42,071 bases of DNA from Lachnospiraceae bacterium NC2004 (GTDB lineage Bacteria > Bacillota > Clostridia > Lachnospirales > Lachnospiraceae): positions 1-42,071 of the forward strand of contig JHXB01000018.1 in assembly GCA_000621905.1 (NCBI GenBank). Reading direction: 5' to 3'. The notes under the pieces are model-generated. The model worked only from the letters and a program-made list of their open reading frames with translations. It was not told the DNA's origin and did no database searches. Made by a program: the position numbers and the translations under genes. Shown one piece after another: positions 39,908-42,071 of this stretch. Every line of letters begins with the position of its first letter. Positions within the stretch are counted from its first letter, which is position 1.

Positions 39908-41850
39908 CAAAGCACACCTCCAATCAAAGTGTCATACATACAATCATTTAATCTACGCTCATGTTCATCATTCAATAAACTGATAATAATTGAAAGATTC
40001 TCTTTTGAAATAGATGTTTCTTTCATATGATATGTCTGTGCAATATTCTTAAATTGCTTCATAAAATCTAATTCAACCGGCTTTTTGTCAGCCTTAAATA
40101 TAACATCAGCATCCATCAATTCGTAAGCAAGTACTGCTAATTGCTCTTTATCAACCTGTTCATCTGCCTCACACAATCTCCACACCACTTTTTTTATAGA
40201 TATCGGAACAGATGACTTGTAAACAATAGCATCCCTAATTCCTTTTAACGCAGATATCAATTCTCTAAGTTGTGTCCCATACAATACGGCATTCAATATA
40301 ATAGTTGCGTACTGCGGCAATTCAATCACATCATCCATACTGCCTTTTAATGGCTTTTTGTCTTTAAATTTCTCAAACGCACATAAAACAGATTCTGTCC
40401 ATCCACTTTGATACACCGCAGCAACACCGCGTTCTAATTTACCTATTTCAACTATTTGACTATCATTCAATCCAATAGATTTTCCAGCTAATTCTCTATC
40501 GCTATAATCAGGCAAACGAAGAATTATCTTAGTATTCGTATTTCGTATCGCTGAGGCGTCAAGTAATCCAGGAGCTTGATCTACTATAAAAAATGATTCA
40601 CCATATGTACGCATCTCTGCTATAGCATTCGTTATCATTTCAACTGACTTGCCTAAAAGATTAGAACCTTCTGCTGACTGTTCTATTGATGTGCGTCTTA
40701 ACAAATTATGAGCCTCTTCTAAAACTGTGACATGATTTAAGTCAACATCGATATTCCCGTCTTTTGATGCAGTTTTCATTCTGTATTCCTGAAGTTTCAA
40801 AACCAGCATTCCCATAATTAAAGATGTGGTTTCTGATCCAATTTCTGATAAATCTACAATTACATTTTCATCAAACAACTTTTCTTCTGAAATCTCATCA
40901 CTAGCAAACACCATCCCAAATATTCCATTTGTCAACGATTTCAATCTAGTTTTTAACGCACCTTTGTAATCTCCCTTGCTTTCTCCAGAGTAGTCTGATT
41001 CGTTGAGGACACAATCTATTTGATGCAATACATCTATAAATGTAGGAAAAAGCCTTCCATACTTCTCGTTCTCGGATGTTTGTAAATCCCATCCTGCTTC
41101 CAGGTAGGCACGCTCAATCGCATCCTTTAATATCGCAGGCATAGCAGCATACATCGGCCAACAGGCATTGAATATTTCAATCAAACGATCTATATGAGCA
41201 TATAATTGTACATCTTCAGGAAAGCTAAAAGGGTTAATTCTCAGTAACTTCGAACGCTTAGGATTCGTTCCTAAAACAGTTACATCATCTCTTCCTCCAA
41301 AAACAGTCTTGTATTCACCTTTTGTTGGTTCAATAACAAGAAACTTCTTACCACTATCATTTAAAAGGTTAAGCAACTGATATACTGCATTACTTTTTCC
41401 TGCCCCTGTTGATCCAGTAATAAAAACATGAGAAGTCAACATTTTAATATCAAAAACAACATCTCCTCCATCCTCACGATGCATGTGCCATATTTTACCT
41501 ACGTGAATCACCTTACTTAATTTCTCTTCTGTTTCCGTATCTAGTATTGATATATTTCTTCCAAATTCAGCACATTCTACAACCGGTAGACCAGGTAATG
41601 ATTTTCTTGGGAAATTCATAGCATGCGCCAAATCAATAGACGAAAGCATTGACGTTAAATCCCTAACTTCGCCATCCTTATTTCTAAACACAGGATGTCT
41701 ATTAGACTCTAAATACTTATATACTAATTCTTTATCTTTCCCCTCCTGAATATTCCACGCTGGACGTACCACCAATCCGCAATCGCGTACCGCTAGTCCG
41801 CGACAGCGTACCTCCTTGTTTTTGATGTTGCAATTCACGCGATAATGCAA
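39907..41850 (-). CDS. HerA/DUF87-type ATPase, 5' end replaced by an IS end
   Basis: Intact ATPase core: P-loop ITGSTGAGKSN, later VTVLEEAHNL (Walker B) and FFIVDQAPGLL, and INPFSFPED. Such ATPases are found with polymorphic toxins and are thought to power export (inference from gene context). Homologues I know are much longer at the N-terminus, whereas here native-looking sequence begins at PAWNIQEGKDKELVYKYL near 41760. The first 30 or so codons (TTG start at 41850) are read out of the IS end and repeat a 7-residue pattern. The gene is therefore 5'-truncated. Expression from an IS-borne promoter is possible. It overlaps the toxin gene. Confidence 0.7.
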   Translation of the reverse strand: MHYRVNCNIKNKEVRCRGLAVRDCGLVVRPAWNIQEGKDKELVYKYLESNRHPVFRNKDGEVRDLTSMLSSIDLAHAMNFPRKSLPGLPVVECAEFGRNISILDTETEEKLSKVIHVGKIWHMHREDGGDVVFDIKMLTSHVFITGSTGAGKSNAVYQLLNLLNDSGKKFLVIEPTKGEYKTVFGGRDDVTVLGTNPKRSKLLRINPFSFPEDVQLYAHIDRLIEIFNACWPMYAAMPAILKDAIERAYLEAGWDLQTSENEKYGRLFPTFIDVLHQIDCVLNESDYSGESKGDYKGALKTRLKSLTNGIFGMVFASDEISEEKLFDENVIVDLSEIGSETTSLIMGMLVLKLQEYRMKTASKDGNIDVDLNHVTVLEEAHNLLRRTSIEQSAEGSNLLGKSVEMITNAIAEMRTYGESFFIVDQAPGLLDASAIRNTNTKIILRLPDYSDRELAGKSIGLNDSQIVEIGKLERGVAAVYQSGWTESVLCAFEKFKDKKPLKGSMDDVIELPQYATIILNAVLYGTQLRELISALKGIRDAIVYKSSVPISIKKVVWRLCEADEQVDKEQLAVLAYELMDADVIFKADKKPVELDFMKQFKNIAQTYHMKETSISKENLSIIISLLNDEHERRLNDCMYDTLIGGVL

Positions 41851-41879
41851 CTAATCCATACAATGATACTGATTCTATT

Positions 41880-41914
41880 GTAGAATTGTTTAAGGCTTAT
41901 AAGCCTAATTCTAC
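41880..41914 (+). promoter_or_regulatory. Hairpin before istA
   Basis: Outer arms GTAGAATT/AATTCTAC enclose the inner palindrome AGGCTTATAAGCCT. It ends 3 bp before AAAGGAGG, so it could hold back translation of transposase from outside transcripts. Confidence 0.6.
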
Positions 41915-41931
41915 GAAAGGAGGCCAAAGAT

Positions 41932-42071
41932 ATGGCCAATAGAATCAATGTAAAGCTCATACTCGAGCTAAAATCTGGCGGTATGTCCCAGAATGAGATT
42001 GCCAGATCACGGCATATGTCACGCAGTTCTATTAGTTCTGTAGTGAACATTGCCAAGGAAAAGAACATTAA
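41932..42071 (+). CDS. istA: IS21-family transposase IstA, N-terminal part
   Basis: 46 codons before the window ends. MANRINVKLILELKSGGMSQ is followed by NEIARSRHMSRSSISSVVNI, the helix-turn-helix that starts IS21 IstA proteins. AAAGGAGG precedes the ATG. The DDE catalytic domain is outside the window. Confidence 0.85.
   Translation, partial: MANRINVKLILELKSGGMSQNEIARSRHMSRSSISSVVNIAKEKNI

Larger units (their letters stand above)
41761..42071 (+). mobile_element. Left end of an IS21-family element
   Basis: Begins with TGGACGTACC, in keeping with the 5'-TG end of IS21 elements. CGTACC recurs three times at 21-bp steps (about 41765-41812), like the multiple terminal repeats of this family. 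Next comes GTTGCA/TGCAAC, and then a strong hairpin (41880-41914) just before the istA ribosome site. The element continues past the window. The exact left boundary is inferred. Confidence 0.65.

Noticed and set aside
1-42071. A CRISPR array or a retron/reverse-transcriptase element.
   Set aside because: No regularly spaced direct repeats of 25-40 bp and no reverse transcriptase motif were seen.

Overview
This looks like a chromosomal accessory island from a low-GC Firmicute, most likely a Lachnospiraceae-type clostridium. The grounds are AT-rich DNA, strong AGGAGG ribosome sites, a UmuC plus YolD-like pair, a TIGR02452 macro protein, a DUF5758 pentapeptide protein and SLOG families common in that group. 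The species cannot be fixed from the window.

Layout. (1) 1-2492, plus strand: the end of a Y-family polymerase gene, a YolD-like gene and an AAA_14/DUF4143 ATPase gene flanked by matching palindromes, then a 34-codon scrap of a WYL-regulator gene. (2) 2669-5244, minus: five small genes, one an FtsK-type motor domain without a P-loop. (3) 5376-14053, minus: a nine-gene operon with a PolC-like protein that has lost its exonuclease and two of three catalytic aspartates, KptA RNA 2'-phosphotransferase, a calcineurin-like phosphatase, a WYL regulator and a DUF2779 nuclease. (4) 14127-18352: a CbbX-type AAA+ gene diverging from a tandem pair of unknown paralogues. (5) 18394-24779, minus: a second phosphatase, two SLOG proteins, a DnaA-like protein without a P-loop, and a pentapeptide protein. 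(6) 24880-26652, minus: the RNA ligase gene rtcB, an HTH gene and three tRNA genes (Glu-TTC, Gln-CTG, Gln-TTG) in one run. (7) 26774-33319, minus: two small ORFs, a lipoprotein, a second WYL gene, an ABC-type ATPase, a UDG-like protein, a soluble FtsH-like protease, an alpha/beta hydrolase and a DnaB-like ATPase domain. (8) 33461-38349, minus: a Cys-rich small protein, a third WYL gene, an HTH repressor, a DUF697-like protein, a TIGR02452 macro/PARG protein and a DUF2971 protein. (9) 38542-42071: an Ntox15 toxin, a Tdi1/DUF1851 immunity protein and a HerA-type ATPase whose 5' end is cut by an IS21-family element running off the right edge.

The main result is that much of the island seems to be one regulon. 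At nine promoters, one of them a divergent pair, a half-site RTGYRCAT lies exactly 9 bp upstream of a -10 hexamer, usually as one arm of a 24-bp palindrome, and no -35 hexamer is evident. These promoters serve the FtsK-like, CbbX, tandem-paralogue, DnaA-like/SLOG/phosphatase, pentapeptide, small-ORF/(rtcB), lipoprotein, FtsH-like and DnaB-like units. The genes fall into two themes. One is RNA repair and NAD/ADP-ribose metabolism: RtcB, KptA, the macro protein, SLOG, phosphatases and spare tRNAs. The other is altered copies of the replication machinery: DnaA, DnaB, PolC and FtsK folds with key residues missing. I infer a damage- or phage-responsive system that repairs or replaces cleaved tRNAs and either mimics or modulates the replisome. 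This is a hypothesis, not something the sequence proves.
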